From the NCBI RefSeq assembly GCF_900048895.1, contig NZ_LT160640.1, forward strand, positions 620,001 through 684,000: DNA of 64,000 nt, written 5' to 3'. Below are positions 16,710 to 26,272 of this stretch, piece by piece; positions within the stretch are counted from its first letter, which is position 1, and each line of letters opens with the position of its first letter. Both the position numbers and the translations under genes were made by a program. The stretch is from Neglectibacter timonensis. GTDB taxonomy: Bacteria > Bacillota > Clostridia > Oscillospirales > Acutalibacteraceae. The notes under the pieces were generated by a model. That model was given only the letters and a program-made list of their open reading frames with translations. It searched no databases and was not told the DNA's origin.

Positions 16710-17378
16710 CTACGGAAGAAATACCGAATACAGCGCAACAGGCAAACTGCCCACCAGCGCTAACGCCACCGCAAAAACCAAAGCTGTCAGAAAATCATAA
16801 CAAAACTTTTTAAAGTTCAAAGTGTCCGATTTTGATGACAAGCTCTTTTTCGCTAAGCGTTCGGAAAATACCAGTGCTTGAACCGCAAATAAAAGCAAAA
16901 GTACAGATGCAGCAGCCGCAGCCGGCGTATATAATAAAACGCATTCTGCCAAACCATGATATCCATTCGCAGATAGGAAGGATATCACCCCAATCCCGAC
17001 AGCCACACCCTTGAGAAAGACAAAGGCCGGAACCGCAAATACCCCAAATACGGTCAAACCGCACAGGAAAAGGATCATAAGGCAGAGCAGCGTATTCAAT
17101 AAAAGAGTGGAAAAACAGGAAAAAATCCCATATTCAGGAACTGGAATTCCGGAAAACAACAAAGGCAAAACTGATTTATCTTGAAATGCTTTTGCACAAG
17201 TGGAGAGGATTGCCCCACAAGCAACCCCTGCCAGTAAAGAAAGTGAAAGAAGGATTACCGCCCTTTTTTTAACAAGACCGTTAACCACAAAAAAAGAGTC
17301 TTGTTTGGAATCGGTATCCATATGAGACGGAACAACGTATTTCACAGCAATCACATCCGTATCAAGAATAAAGGACAC
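16710..17378 (-). CDS. spoIIM: Stage II sporulation protein M
   Basis: Polytopic membrane protein of the SpoIID-M-P complex that drives engulfment of the forespore by peptidoglycan remodelling. It has several hydrophobic segments (about residues 40-60, 80-115, 120-145, 155-175 and 200-220) and the usual length. The start is uncertain: GTG at 17378 has no clear ribosome site, and ATG at 17321 would give 203 aa. Its stop lies within 20 bases of the xerD start, so the two are likely cotranscribed. Confidence 0.85.
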   Translation of the reverse strand: MSFILDTDVIAVKYVVPSHMDTDSKQDSFFVVNGLVKKRAVILLSLSLLAGVACGAILSTCAKAFQDKSVLPLLFSGIPVPEYGIFSCFSTLLLNTLLCLMILFLCGLTVFGVFAVPAFVFLKGVAVGIGVISFLSANGYHGLAECVLLYTPAAAAASVLLLLFAVQALVFSERLAKKSLSSKSDTLNFKKFCYDFLTALVFAVALALVGSLPVALYSVFLP

Positions 17379-17916
17379 GGCTCATACTATGAAAAAAAGA
17401 AACAAGCTATTCCACCCTCGTCTCTCACACAGTTGGGAATCACCGACTGTTTTCAAACAAAAAGTGAATATACAATAAAATCTTATTGTTAACTCAGGTT
17501 TGCATTTCGCCAAAAAACGCGTCTCTAAATCAAAAACTAACAACCAGGAGAATTTATGAGACATCAGAACGGTTTTTAATCCTTTTTACGAATTAACCTT
17601 ACCGAAAATTCGCAAAATATGCTATCTGTTTTTCTGGATAACAGCATATATTGAGTTTTTTCATCATCCGATTTCTTCAGGTTTTATCAGTGTTTCTCGA
17701 AAACCCAATTGAAATTTTCCCGATTTGCTCATGTTTTGTCAGCAATTCGCTCTCAAACCCTTGTAACTATATACTATAATACATAAAAAAGAATTTTTCA
17801 AGTCAAAGTCTCGAATATTTTTTCATTTTATCAAGAAACCTCTAAATTTTATGTATATTTTATTATGTAAACCAATGTATATTTTGGTTTTAGGGTTATG
17901 GAAAGTTGGTACGAAT
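17379..17916. other. AT-rich intergenic region without a gene
   Basis: About 540 bases with many stops in all frames, upstream of spoIIM and downstream of the yrzE-like gene. A TATAAT lies at 17775-17780, but no matching -35 was found. Nothing else can be supported. Confidence 0.5.
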
Positions 17917-17949
17917 AAAAATACACACAGCTGAGCTGTGTGTATTTTT
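17917..17949. terminator. Intrinsic terminator after the yrzE-like gene
   Basis: Perfect 15-base stem (17917-17931 / 17935-17949) with a 3-base loop, A5 and T5 on the two sides. It acts for the minus-strand gene ending at 17954. Confidence 0.9.
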
Positions 17950-17953
17950 ATCG

Positions 17954-18331
17954 TTAAAACTTGACTTTACTTTTCCTGTTCACGCCTAAAACTCCCCCCA
18001 ATGCGCCGGAAATCAACACAGCAGCAGCCTTCCCCGCTCCCGCAGCTGTGAAATCATTCTGAAATACCAAGAATGAGACTAGCCCCGCGCAAAGTGCAAA
18101 CAACAACCCGCTTAAGATTCCAAAGAGGATTCCTTTTTCCCGCAAATAAAGGGTGGAAAAAAGACTACCCAAAAAAACGGCAATACTGGCAGCAACCGTG
18201 GTCAAGACTGTTAACGACGCCTTGGGAAGGGAGGATGTCTTTGCAAAAATAAAGGACAGGATAGCCAACAAAAGAACACTGATAAAAAGCATCAGTCCAG
18301 CAGAGAGAATTGCAGCCTTAATTTTTTTCAT
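17954..18331 (-). CDS. YrzE/TIGR04086-type small membrane protein
   Basis: 125-aa protein with four hydrophobic helices (about residues 5-30, 38-62, 68-92 and 98-118) and almost no soluble part. In Bacillus the TIGR04086 protein YrzE also lies next to yajC and tgt, which supports the assignment. Function is unknown. Its N-terminal MKKIKAAI is basic, and the start at 18331 is unopposed. Confidence 0.72.
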   Translation of the reverse strand: MKKIKAAILSAGLMLFISVLLLAILSFIFAKTSSLPKASLTVLTTVAASIAVFLGSLFSTLYLREKGILFGILSGLLFALCAGLVSFLVFQNDFTAAGAGKAAAVLISGALGGVLGVNRKSKVKF

Positions 18332-18418
18332 AAAAAAGACCTCACAGCATCAGTATGGAACATACTATGCGCTGTAAGGCCAATTCATTCTGTATATTTC
18401 TGCATTGATAAGGCTTTT

Positions 18419-18754
18419 TTAGGTCTGATCATCCTCATGGACGGTATCCACACTGCCAATTGCCCATCTCTTGACACGAAGCTTAGCACGGTCGCTTCCC
18501 GTCTCAATAACAATAGAATCTGTCTCGTCCTTTACTGCAACGATCCGCCCACAGATTCCGCCGATGGTCGTGATTTCATCCCCTACCTGGGCATTCTTTC
18601 GCATGGCGGCTTCTTTTTTCTTCTTTTTGTTCTGAGGACGGAAAAAGATCAAGTAAAGCGCGCCGATAAAAACAGCATAGACAAGAAGCATTATGATCAG
18701 GCTGAAACCGCCGCCCTGCTGTTCCGCTGTGGTCAAGGTCATCATTTGATTCAT
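18419..18754 (-). CDS. yajC: Sec translocase accessory subunit YajC
   Basis: Small inner-membrane protein that associates with SecDF. One transmembrane helix (about residues 17-38) is followed by FRPQNKKKKKEAAMRK and the typical cytoplasmic beta domain with GDEITTIGGICGRIV. 111 aa. A GGAGGTG ribosome site precedes ATG at 18754. Downstream of tgt, as in many Firmicutes. Confidence 0.93.
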   Translation of the reverse strand: MNQMMTLTTAEQQGGGFSLIIMLLVYAVFIGALYLIFFRPQNKKKKKEAAMRKNAQVGDEITTIGGICGRIVAVKDETDSIVIETGSDRAKLRVKRWAIGSVDTVHEDDQT

Positions 18755-18850
18755 TTAAAGTTGCACCTCCGAGTTAATGTTTTGATTATATCAAAAATGA
18801 AAAAAACATTCAAGTAATTCTCTCGTTTTTCCGATTTATTTATTAGAGCC

Positions 18851-19981
18851 TCAAATTCTTTTTCCCAGAGGTTCACGGTTTGACCTGTAAAACTCTTCAT
18901 AGTTTCCAGCGTCCAGCGCATTCCGGATCTTCTTCATCAGGTTATTGTAAAAATAAAGATTGTGCATGACAGTCAAACGCATCGCCAGCATTTCCCCCGC
19001 CTTAAATAAATGGTGAAGATAGGCACGGCTGAAACCTCTGCAAGTGGGACAATCGCAATTTTCGTCCAGCGGCGCCTCATCGAGTTCATACTTGGCATTC
19101 AGCAAATTGCGGCATCCCAAAGAGGTAAAGGCATGTCCATGCCGGGCATTTCGGCTAGGCATTACACAGTCAAATAAATCCACTCCGCGATGAACTGCCT
19201 CTAATATATTTGCAGGAGTGCCGACCCCCATTAAATACCGAATTTTATTCCGCGGCATATATGGTTCTACCGTTTCGATGATCCGGTACATCTCATGAGT
19301 AGGCTCCCCTACCGCCAAGCCTCCAATGGCATAGCCATCCAGGTCCATCTCAGCAATGTTCTTCATATGCTCCACTCTTAAATCTTCAAAAGTACACCCT
19401 TGATTGATCCCGAAAAGGAGCTGCTGCGGATTAATAGTTCCTTCTGCCGCATTCAGGCGTTTCATTTCTGTTTTGCACCGTTCCAGCCATCGCGTCGTCC
19501 GTTCACAGGAAGCTTTGGCATATCCGTACTCTGCCGGATTTTCAACGCATTCGTCGAATGCCATTGCAATAGTAGACCCAAGATTTGACTGGATGCGCAT
19601 ACTCTCCTCAGGTCCCATAAAAATTTTATGCCCGTCAATATGGGAAGCAAATGTCACACCAGCTTCTGTAATATTCCGCAGTTTCGCCAGAGAAAAGACT
19701 TGAAATCCACCGCTGTCCGTAAGCACAGGGCCCGACCAGCGAGTAAAATCCCGAATTCCCCCGAGTTTTTTTACCGTTTCATCACCGGGACGGAGATGAA
19801 GGTGATAAGTATTGCACAGTTGAACCTGACAGTCCAGATTCTTGAGATCGTAGGCGGAGACAGCGCCTTTGATCGCTCCGGCAGTGGCAACATTCATAAA
19901 TGCAGGAGTCTGGACAGTTCCATGTACTGTTTGGAATTCTCCACGCCGTGCGCTGCCTTCCTGTTTTAATAATCGATACAT
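18851..19981 (-). CDS. tgt: tRNA-guanine transglycosylase (queuine tRNA-ribosyltransferase)
   Basis: Exchanges guanine-34 for preQ1 in tRNAs with GUN anticodons, the entry step of queuosine. The catalytic Asp is in LTDSGGFQVFSL (about residue 90), the second Asp in GVDLFDCVMPSRNARHG, and the zinc site in NCDCPTCRGFSRAYLHHL. 376 aa, normal. The next enzyme, queA, is 20 kb away instead of adjacent. Confidence 0.96.
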   Translation of the reverse strand: MYRLLKQEGSARRGEFQTVHGTVQTPAFMNVATAGAIKGAVSAYDLKNLDCQVQLCNTYHLHLRPGDETVKKLGGIRDFTRWSGPVLTDSGGFQVFSLAKLRNITEAGVTFASHIDGHKIFMGPEESMRIQSNLGSTIAMAFDECVENPAEYGYAKASCERTTRWLERCKTEMKRLNAAEGTINPQQLLFGINQGCTFEDLRVEHMKNIAEMDLDGYAIGGLAVGEPTHEMYRIIETVEPYMPRNKIRYLMGVGTPANILEAVHRGVDLFDCVMPSRNARHGHAFTSLGCRNLLNAKYELDEAPLDENCDCPTCRGFSRAYLHHLFKAGEMLAMRLTVMHNLYFYNNLMKKIRNALDAGNYEEFYRSNREPLGKRI

Positions 19982-20179
19982 GCATATTTCCTTTCCTTGT
20001 CAGAAAAATTGCTGCTTCAAAAAGCGAGCGGTGCTGAAGAGGATCCCTCTAAGCACCGCTTTTCTATATTTTATAAGCTCTGAAATAGAAAGTCAACCCT
20101 GAAATAATCGTCTTCTTTCACTGTGTCTGCCAAGATACCGCAAATAAGCCTGAAAAACACATTTTTCTGATCAAAATAA

Positions 20180-20236
20180 CGCTCTCCCTTGTAACGGCAG
20201 ATCTTCTTTTTTTATCTGCCTAAAAAGGAGAGCATT
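20180..20236 (-). terminator. Hairpin terminator downstream of the dehydrogenase
   Basis: Nested inverted repeat: an outer GCTCTCC/GGAGAGC stem and an inner GGCAGAT/ATCTGCC stem, just past the stop at 20269 on the minus strand. The tail is weak, so confidence is moderate. A second hairpin of GCGGTGCT/AGCACCGC type lies at about 20026-20060 ahead of tgt. Confidence 0.5.
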
Positions 20237-20268
20237 TTTTCTATCTTTCTTTAAAACTCATATTTTCC

Positions 20269-21312
20269 TTACTCAACATACATGTGCATGGGCCAAGTGA
20301 GATAACCTGCTTCATCCAGCTTTTCTGCTGTGATAAAGCCAGCCGGAGCATTTAAAATATCTGGGATACGATTTACCAAAGTTGCGCAGGTATGCGCAGG
20401 CGTATCCGGTTTAACTACATGAAATTCCGTAGTAGGTTCTCCGACAATTTTCCAATCGCACATATCTCCGTCATCAGGGCCGTAGACCTTGCCGATGCAC
20501 TGCGTTTCGATAACCGGCCCCTGAAATGTTTCTGTGGTAACTACAGCGCTCATACCGATACAATTTCCCTTAGGAATCGTCACTCCCATTGTACCGCACC
20601 ACAAATCAGAAGCGTAGAAATAGGGAATACATTTTTGACTGATGGATTTGATTGTGAGTCCCAGCTTATTGGCCAGCGCTTCATTGGAATTCCACACATA
20701 GGCTGGTTCCAGCGTTTCGGGATGGGCAATCTGCGCCTCGAACTCTTCGGGAGTTAGACCTACGCCATGCGCCTTTGCCAACGCAAGGCCATAATCCTCC
20801 ACATTGTAACTGACTGCGCCTTCAATTTTCTGGATGCTGTGTATGCCTCCCGCCACTGAACCGATCATGTTTATCCAGAAGATGTCCTGCATTCCTGTAC
20901 CGGTAATTGTGCACCCATTCTCCTTGGCCATTTTATCGAGGCGATTGGTAACCGCCGCAGAGGTGGTCCATGGATAAATCGCCTCTTCACAAGTGGTCAC
21001 TACATTAATGCCGCGGGACAGGCAGCGTTCAAAATGCGGCAGCACATCTGTCATAAAGCTGAACAATGTCACTACGGCAATATCAGGATCGCATCCATCC
21101 AGAACAGCATCCGCATCTGAACAGATTGGCACATTTAATTTCACACCAAGCTCTGCAAAGTCACCAACGTCCTGGCCGATTATTTCTGGATTTGTATCAA
21201 TGGCGCCCACAATTTCAGCACCCTTCTCATACAAATAACGCAGGATATATTTGCTCATTTTTCCGCATCCGTACTGTACAACACGAATTTTTTCCAAATT
21301 AATCATAACCAA
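20269..21312 (-). CDS. 2,4-diaminopentanoate dehydrogenase-like oxidoreductase
   Basis: NAD(P)-dependent Rossmann-fold enzyme of the DapB-like superfamily. The dinucleotide motif is [12 protein letters not shown] near the N-terminus. The 347-aa length, [12 protein letters not shown] and GTGMQDIFW resemble Ord, which oxidatively deaminates 2,4-diaminopentanoate in Stickland ornithine degradation. No ornithine aminomutase genes are nearby, so the substrate is uncertain. TTG at 21312 has AAAGGAT at good spacing. An ATG two codons later is also possible. It stands alone with its own terminator. Confidence 0.65.
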   Translation of the reverse strand: MVMINLEKIRVVQYGCGKMSKYILRYLYEKGAEIVGAIDTNPEIIGQDVGDFAELGVKLNVPICSDADAVLDGCDPDIAVVTLFSFMTDVLPHFERCLSRGINVVTTCEEAIYPWTTSAAVTNRLDKMAKENGCTITGTGMQDIFWINMIGSVAGGIHSIQKIEGAVSYNVEDYGLALAKAHGVGLTPEEFEAQIAHPETLEPAYVWNSNEALANKLGLTIKSISQKCIPYFYASDLWCGTMGVTIPKGNCIGMSAVVTTETFQGPVIETQCIGKVYGPDDGDMCDWKIVGEPTTEFHVVKPDTPAHTCATLVNRIPDILNAPAGFITAEKLDEAGYLTWPMHMYVE

Positions 21313-21825
21313 TTGTCATCCTTTCAATTGTCAGAATTTTTAACAGGCAACGTTGTTTTATGTTTTCACGATGGGGTACCCGAGACCTTAGAAAAAAACT
21401 GGCATTTAGTTCCGCTGTCAGAATAATCGCTAACGGTTCATACACAACATAGCTTACAATCGTTCCATTATTTAATATATTCCCAGAATCGGGTAATATA
21501 TTCTTTTCCCTGTAGAATTCAGTAGATATGCCCCCCAAGCAAAGACCATGATAATCAGTTCTTCTGATGCAAGGAAGCATCCGCTTAGAGTACCAGACCG
21601 AGTATGTTCTCTTTTTCATCGTGTCTGCTTCCTGTGCTATTTTTGTAGCTGTCATTTAAAACTGCTTATCGTACACCGCTCGCCTTATAAACTGGTCTCC
21701 CTTTCTGCTTTCGCTCTTTTTTCCATCCAGTTTATTTTACTCCCTCCACAGGAGGCTTTTGTCCATTTTTGCTGGAGCAGTCTAATATGGAGACACTCTA
21801 TTATTTGATTTATATGAGCCTACTT
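21313..21825. other. Intergenic region without a supported gene
   Basis: About 510 bases between the dehydrogenase start and the first GGDEF gene stop. Short open frames exist but have no ribosome site or recognisable domain. It presumably holds the dehydrogenase promoter. Confidence 0.45.
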
Positions 21826-23031
21826 TCACTCCCGCACCGCGTGCTTTTGCCGTTTCTGCTCATACATCGCACGGTCTGCCCACTGGACCAACTCCCGCCA
21901 GTCAGGGACCTGCGTACTCTGTATCACGCCATAGCTGACAGACAAGGGATAGGCAAACCCATCCAAAGAACGGAGACTCTCGTTGATCACCTCCGCCCGT
22001 TGCACCACCCTGTCAGCGGGCAGCCCAACGAACAAAACCAAAAACTCATCGCCGCCATACCGGAACACCCAGTCACTGCCGCTTCGACAGGCGCGGTGAA
22101 TTTGCTCCGCGACCGTTATAATGTAGCGGTCACCCTCTTCGTGGCCATACCGGTCATTGACGTTTTTGAGCCCGTCCAGGTCGAGAAAGCACAGGGTAAA
22201 CCCGGTTTGCTGCTGTGTCATAGAGGCGAGAGTTTCGTCCGCCGCCTGCCGGTTCTGCAATCCGGTCAGAACGTCAAGGGAAGCCTGCTGGCGCAGCTGT
22301 TCCTCCTCTATTCTTCGCTTTTCCAGTTCCTGTTCCATCTGCCAGTTTTTCTCCCGGTAATCGCCCAGTTCACACACCCGCTTGGTATAGCGGGCGGCGA
22401 TGTAAAAGCCGATGATGCAGAACAGACAAGACTTGAGGCTCCATAGTTTCAAAAGCAAATCATTCAGCGGTGTCGAATAGAGCAGCAGATTGATGAACAG
22501 ATAAAAAAACAAACCACCCATCATCTCCAGTAAAAAGGACTGCTGTTTGGGATGCCGAAGAATCAGCCGAATCCGTTCCACTATGGCAGTCCGTTTCATG
22601 AACTGCAGAATAACGCCCGCCAACAAAAATCCCAAAAGGACCGGAATCCCTTTCTCATTGACGGCGCTGGACGTATGGTTGTCAAAGTTCTGCAGGGGCT
22701 GACTCAGAACAATGGCGACGATACTCCGGCAAATGATGGTAGTGGATAATCCATAGAGGATTCCCAGCAGCGTGCTAAATAGTGCACACCGTTTGTCTCC
22801 GTTGTCATATAGCAGAGTTTCGCCAAATAGTAGGAAAGCAAACAGAAACCAGTTGAGCACCAGAGGGAATTCCAGCACGCTACAGAGAATAAAAAACAGA
22901 TAATTGATGACAAAACCGAGAAAGACCAGCCAGATACGCCGACACGGCTGTTCCTTCAACTTTTTCACCAGGGTAAAATACTGCCAGTGAAAATAAAAAT
23001 AAGCGGCCGCCGTCAGCAGCAACAGTATCAT
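21826..23031 (-). CDS. Membrane diguanylate cyclase
   Basis: Makes c-di-GMP from two GTP. An N-terminal membrane domain with about six or seven helices (residues 1-210) is followed by a short coiled coil with many Glu/Gln (about 218-245) and a GGDEF domain (about 245-400) with an intact RYGGDEF signature at about residue 325. 401 aa. It lies 16 bases downstream of another membrane GGDEF gene on the same strand with the same architecture. The N-terminal sensor ligand is unknown. Confidence 0.9.
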   Translation of the reverse strand: MILLLLTAAAYFYFHWQYFTLVKKLKEQPCRRIWLVFLGFVINYLFFILCSVLEFPLVLNWFLFAFLLFGETLLYDNGDKRCALFSTLLGILYGLSTTIICRSIVAIVLSQPLQNFDNHTSSAVNEKGIPVLLGFLLAGVILQFMKRTAIVERIRLILRHPKQQSFLLEMMGGLFFYLFINLLLYSTPLNDLLLKLWSLKSCLFCIIGFYIAARYTKRVCELGDYREKNWQMEQELEKRRIEEEQLRQQASLDVLTGLQNRQAADETLASMTQQQTGFTLCFLDLDGLKNVNDRYGHEEGDRYIITVAEQIHRACRSGSDWVFRYGGDEFLVLFVGLPADRVVQRAEVINESLRSLDGFAYPLSVSYGVIQSTQVPDWRELVQWADRAMYEQKRQKHAVRE

Positions 23032-23047
23032 GGCTGACCCTCCTTTC

Positions 23048-24250
23048 TCATGAACAAGACCTCATCTGTTTATCTTGGTACATGGCTTGGTCCGACCGGC
23101 GGAAAACCTCCTCCACGCTGTCATCAGGCGTTTGGGAAGCAGAGGTAACGCCAAAGCTGAAAGACAGAGGCGGACTGTACGCCTGTTCCATCCGGGTTCG
23201 GATCTCCTTCATCCGGGTTTCCGCCGTTTCCTGCGTACAACCTGGAAGCAGTACGACAAATTCATCCCCTCCAACCCTGGCAAAGACGTCTGGCTTACGA
23301 AGCCATGCGCCAAATTCCTGCGCGAATTTTACAAGGTAACAGTCACCGGCTTGATGCCCTTCCCGGTCGTTAATCTGTTTGAGATGGTCCAGGTCAATAT
23401 AAACCAGAGAAAACAGCTCCTTCGACTGGAGCAGGAATGCTGTCTGCTCCATAGCGTAGCGTCTCGAAAAAACCCCGGTCAGCGCATCCACCGCACTTTT
23501 GTGGCGCAGCTCCGCCTCAGTCTGGTTCCGCTGTTCCAGCTTCTCCACCAAACCGCGGTGCTCCTCTTCCAGATATCGGACATGCAACAGTGTATACAGA
23601 TGCCGGAGAAAGCGCACCAGGTAAAATTCCAGCAAAACTGTGCTTGCAATCAAAAAAACCGGCAGAAGTCTCCAGCTGATCGTGGCAATACACAGCACGC
23701 TGTCCATCAGTAGGAAGAGATTGCAGAACCAGAGGAACACCAGGAACGGCCGAGTCTCTTCGCTTTCCGATTGGGTATGCAGCACAGTGAGGAGCGTCTG
23801 CAAGCGAGGAAGCAAAAACGCGATCAGAATATTAATAATCAGTATGGAGCCGATGGTAGCAATCCGCCAAAACGGCTGCCATAAAAGCTTGTTCATCGGT
23901 GTCTGAGTAGCCAACGAGCACACGCCAATCAGGGTCATGTGCAGCGCGATGGTCGTCAGATGGGATATATTGATGATGAAAACCGCCTTCACACTGCTCA
24001 GTTTCGCTCCTGCCAGATGAGACAGCTTGCCCAGGAAGGTCAGGATATATAGCACCGGCAGGGGGATATTGGCGATTCCCCAAAGCGTGAACAGGAGCAA
24101 TGGGGGCAGGATTTCCCGCAGCCATGCCCAAGCCGTATTTTTCTGCACATATCCCAATGCGGCTCTGGCGCGACGGCCCATAAGCCCATAGAGCAGCGAT
24201 AGACCCACCGGAACCAGTAGGCCCCATCCGGTATAGATGATATAAGGCAT
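23048..24250 (-). CDS. Membrane diguanylate cyclase, paralogue
   Basis: Same plan as its downstream neighbour: a multi-helix membrane sensor (about residues 1-205), a linker coiled coil and a GGDEF domain with an intact ARVGGDEF signature. The frame extends to 24316, but GGAAGGAGGGAG upstream of ATG at 24250 decides the start (400 aa). The N-terminal domains of the pair have diverged more than the cyclase domains, which suggests an old duplication with different inputs. Confidence 0.9.
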   Translation of the reverse strand: MPYIIYTGWGLLVPVGLSLLYGLMGRRARAALGYVQKNTAWAWLREILPPLLLFTLWGIANIPLPVLYILTFLGKLSHLAGAKLSSVKAVFIINISHLTTIALHMTLIGVCSLATQTPMNKLLWQPFWRIATIGSILIINILIAFLLPRLQTLLTVLHTQSESEETRPFLVFLWFCNLFLLMDSVLCIATISWRLLPVFLIASTVLLEFYLVRFLRHLYTLLHVRYLEEEHRGLVEKLEQRNQTEAELRHKSAVDALTGVFSRRYAMEQTAFLLQSKELFSLVYIDLDHLKQINDREGHQAGDCYLVKFAQEFGAWLRKPDVFARVGGDEFVVLLPGCTQETAETRMKEIRTRMEQAYSPPLSFSFGVTSASQTPDDSVEEVFRRSDQAMYQDKQMRSCS

Positions 24251-24445
24251 TAGACTCCCTCCTTCCTGCATTTGAATGGATACCTCCATTCTCTTTTGCC
24301 CATGCAAATAAAGCAAAGTTCAACCGATTAGGAAAATAATTCATAATTGCTTCTCTCTACATCGGTTTACCGAATACGCCTTGTTTTATATCAAAGACAC
24401 ACATCCATAACCTGGTCCCCTGCCTTTGGAAAAAACAATCAATGC

Positions 24446-26116
24446 TTAAATGAGGTCGATTGGTCCTCTCATCAGCGTTTCAAATGCTTCACAGGGCATG
24501 GGCTTTGCAAAGTAATAACCCTGCCCATAATCGCAGCCAATTTCGCACAGCCGTTCCAGCTGCTCTTTTGTTTCCACGCCCTCCGCCACGACGCGCAGGC
24601 CCATGGTCCCGGCGATGGCCATGATATGTCGCAGGATGCCCTGGCTCTTGGGTTTCGTTGTTTCACTGCGGATGAACTGCATGTCGAGCTTTAAGATATC
24701 CAGTGACAGCTGATTGAGCATGTTGAGCGAGGAATAGCCGCTGCCGAAATCATCCATCTCAATCAGGAACCCCAACTTTTTCAAGGACTCCACGGCCTCA
24801 ATGATTTGGCTGGGGTTTTCCGTGTAGGCGCTTTCGGTGATTTCCAGTGGGAGACGGGAAACGCCCAGCCCATACTTTTGGACCGTCTTTAGCAGAATAT
24901 TCGTCAAATCCGCATTGTAGATATCGGCCCGGGATACGTTGACTGAGACGCTCAGCGGCGGATAGCCCTTGTTGTCCCATTGCCGCAGTACAGCGCAGGT
25001 TTTATCCCAGACAAATTGATCGAGCTTTGTGATAAAACCGTTTTTCTCAAACAACGGTATGAACGTTGTCGGAGATAAAAATCCCTGCTTTGGATGGTTC
25101 CAGCGCACCAGCGCCTCAGCGCCAGCCAGAACGCCATCCTGCAGCCGATACTTGGGTTGCAGGTAAACCTCAAATTGTTCTGAGGACAGTGCCGTGGTCA
25201 TCTCGTTGGTGATGGTCTGCTCCCACAGCAGTTCTTCGCGCATTGCGTCGTCATAGACCGCAAAATGCTGGTCGTACCGCCCTTTGATGCTGTGGGCAGC
25301 CAGCAACGCCCTGTCGCACATCTGCTCAATGGGAACCGCCGTATCCTCTACGGCGTAAATCCCCCACTTCAACCCTACATTCTTTGCGCAGGATAGGTCG
25401 TTAATCCTGCAAATGATATTCGCAAATAAATCGTTCGTATAATTGAAGCCGTGCTCGATCATGCAGGCAAATTGATCGGCTCCAATCCGGCCGCAGATTC
25501 CCTTCCCTCCTGCGAATTCCTTGCAGATCTTTACAATTCCCTTTAGCAAACAGTCTCCGGCTTGAGTGCCGAAGACGTCGTTAACCAGCTTGAAATTTTC
25601 AACGTTGGAGCAGACGATGTCGTATTCCTTTTCCGGGGCTTCAACAAAGGTATCTTTTACCTGTTGATAAAAATATTCCTTGCTGTAAGCACCCGTCAGC
25701 TGGTCGTACCGCAGCTGGTTGACTATCGCTGCGGTTTCCCGCAAATGAATCAGGCCTGCGATCCGGTGTCGGATGATTTCCGGCCGGTAGGGCTTGGAGA
25801 CGAAATCGGTCGCGCCATGAGCTAGCGCTTCCACCTCATCCTCCTCGCTGCTGCTTTGGGTCGTGACGACGACGGGAATCAAGGAACAGGCATCGTCCGC
25901 CTTGATCCGAGACAGAAAAGCATACCCGTTCATAATCGGCATGACAATATCCAACAGAATGAGAGAAATATCTCCCTCCTGTGCCTGCAGTATGCTCAGA
26001 GCTTCCTGTCCGTTCTCCGCCTCTAATATCTCATACTCCGGGAAGAGAATGTTTTTCAGCATCTCCCGGTTGAGCATGTTATCCTCCACTACCAGTATCT
26101 TTTTCTTCGCCATCAT
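24446..26116 (-). CDS. Response regulator with degenerate GGDEF and EAL phosphodiesterase
   Basis: c-di-GMP phosphodiesterase controlled by phosphorylation. The receiver domain (about residues 1-120) has the phospho-Asp in LLDIVMP. The GGDEF domain (about 135-290) has GADQF in place of GGDEF, so it is probably inactive or a GTP sensor. The EAL domain (about 305-555) has GAEALVRW, DDFGSGYSSL and VVAEGVET, which are the metal and catalytic motifs. The frame runs back to 26176, but AGAGGA lies before ATG at 26116 (556 aa). Confidence 0.92.
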   Translation of the reverse strand: MMAKKKILVVEDNMLNREMLKNILFPEYEILEAENGQEALSILQAQEGDISLILLDIVMPIMNGYAFLSRIKADDACSLIPVVVTTQSSSEEDEVEALAHGATDFVSKPYRPEIIRHRIAGLIHLRETAAIVNQLRYDQLTGAYSKEYFYQQVKDTFVEAPEKEYDIVCSNVENFKLVNDVFGTQAGDCLLKGIVKICKEFAGGKGICGRIGADQFACMIEHGFNYTNDLFANIICRINDLSCAKNVGLKWGIYAVEDTAVPIEQMCDRALLAAHSIKGRYDQHFAVYDDAMREELLWEQTITNEMTTALSSEQFEVYLQPKYRLQDGVLAGAEALVRWNHPKQGFLSPTTFIPLFEKNGFITKLDQFVWDKTCAVLRQWDNKGYPPLSVSVNVSRADIYNADLTNILLKTVQKYGLGVSRLPLEITESAYTENPSQIIEAVESLKKLGFLIEMDDFGSGYSSLNMLNQLSLDILKLDMQFIRSETTKPKSQGILRHIMAIAGTMGLRVVAEGVETKEQLERLCEIGCDYGQGYYFAKPMPCEAFETLMRGPIDLI

Positions 26117-26272
26117 TCGCAATTCCTCTATCCTTGATTCGGTTCTTTTAAGGTTCCGCTTTTTACAAAGCAGCACCCTATCCTTTTGGACTCATCCACG
26201 GTAGGCGCCGCCGTTTTTGCTGGCATGGGCAGTTACGGCAGAGGTAATTTTCCGGAGGCGCTTACCGTCTCT

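Noticed and set aside
17600-17680. Weak imperfect hairpin (ATATGCT...AGCATAT) in the region upstream of spoIIM as a possible small RNA
   Set aside because: The stem has bulges, and there is no promoter or terminator that would define an RNA.
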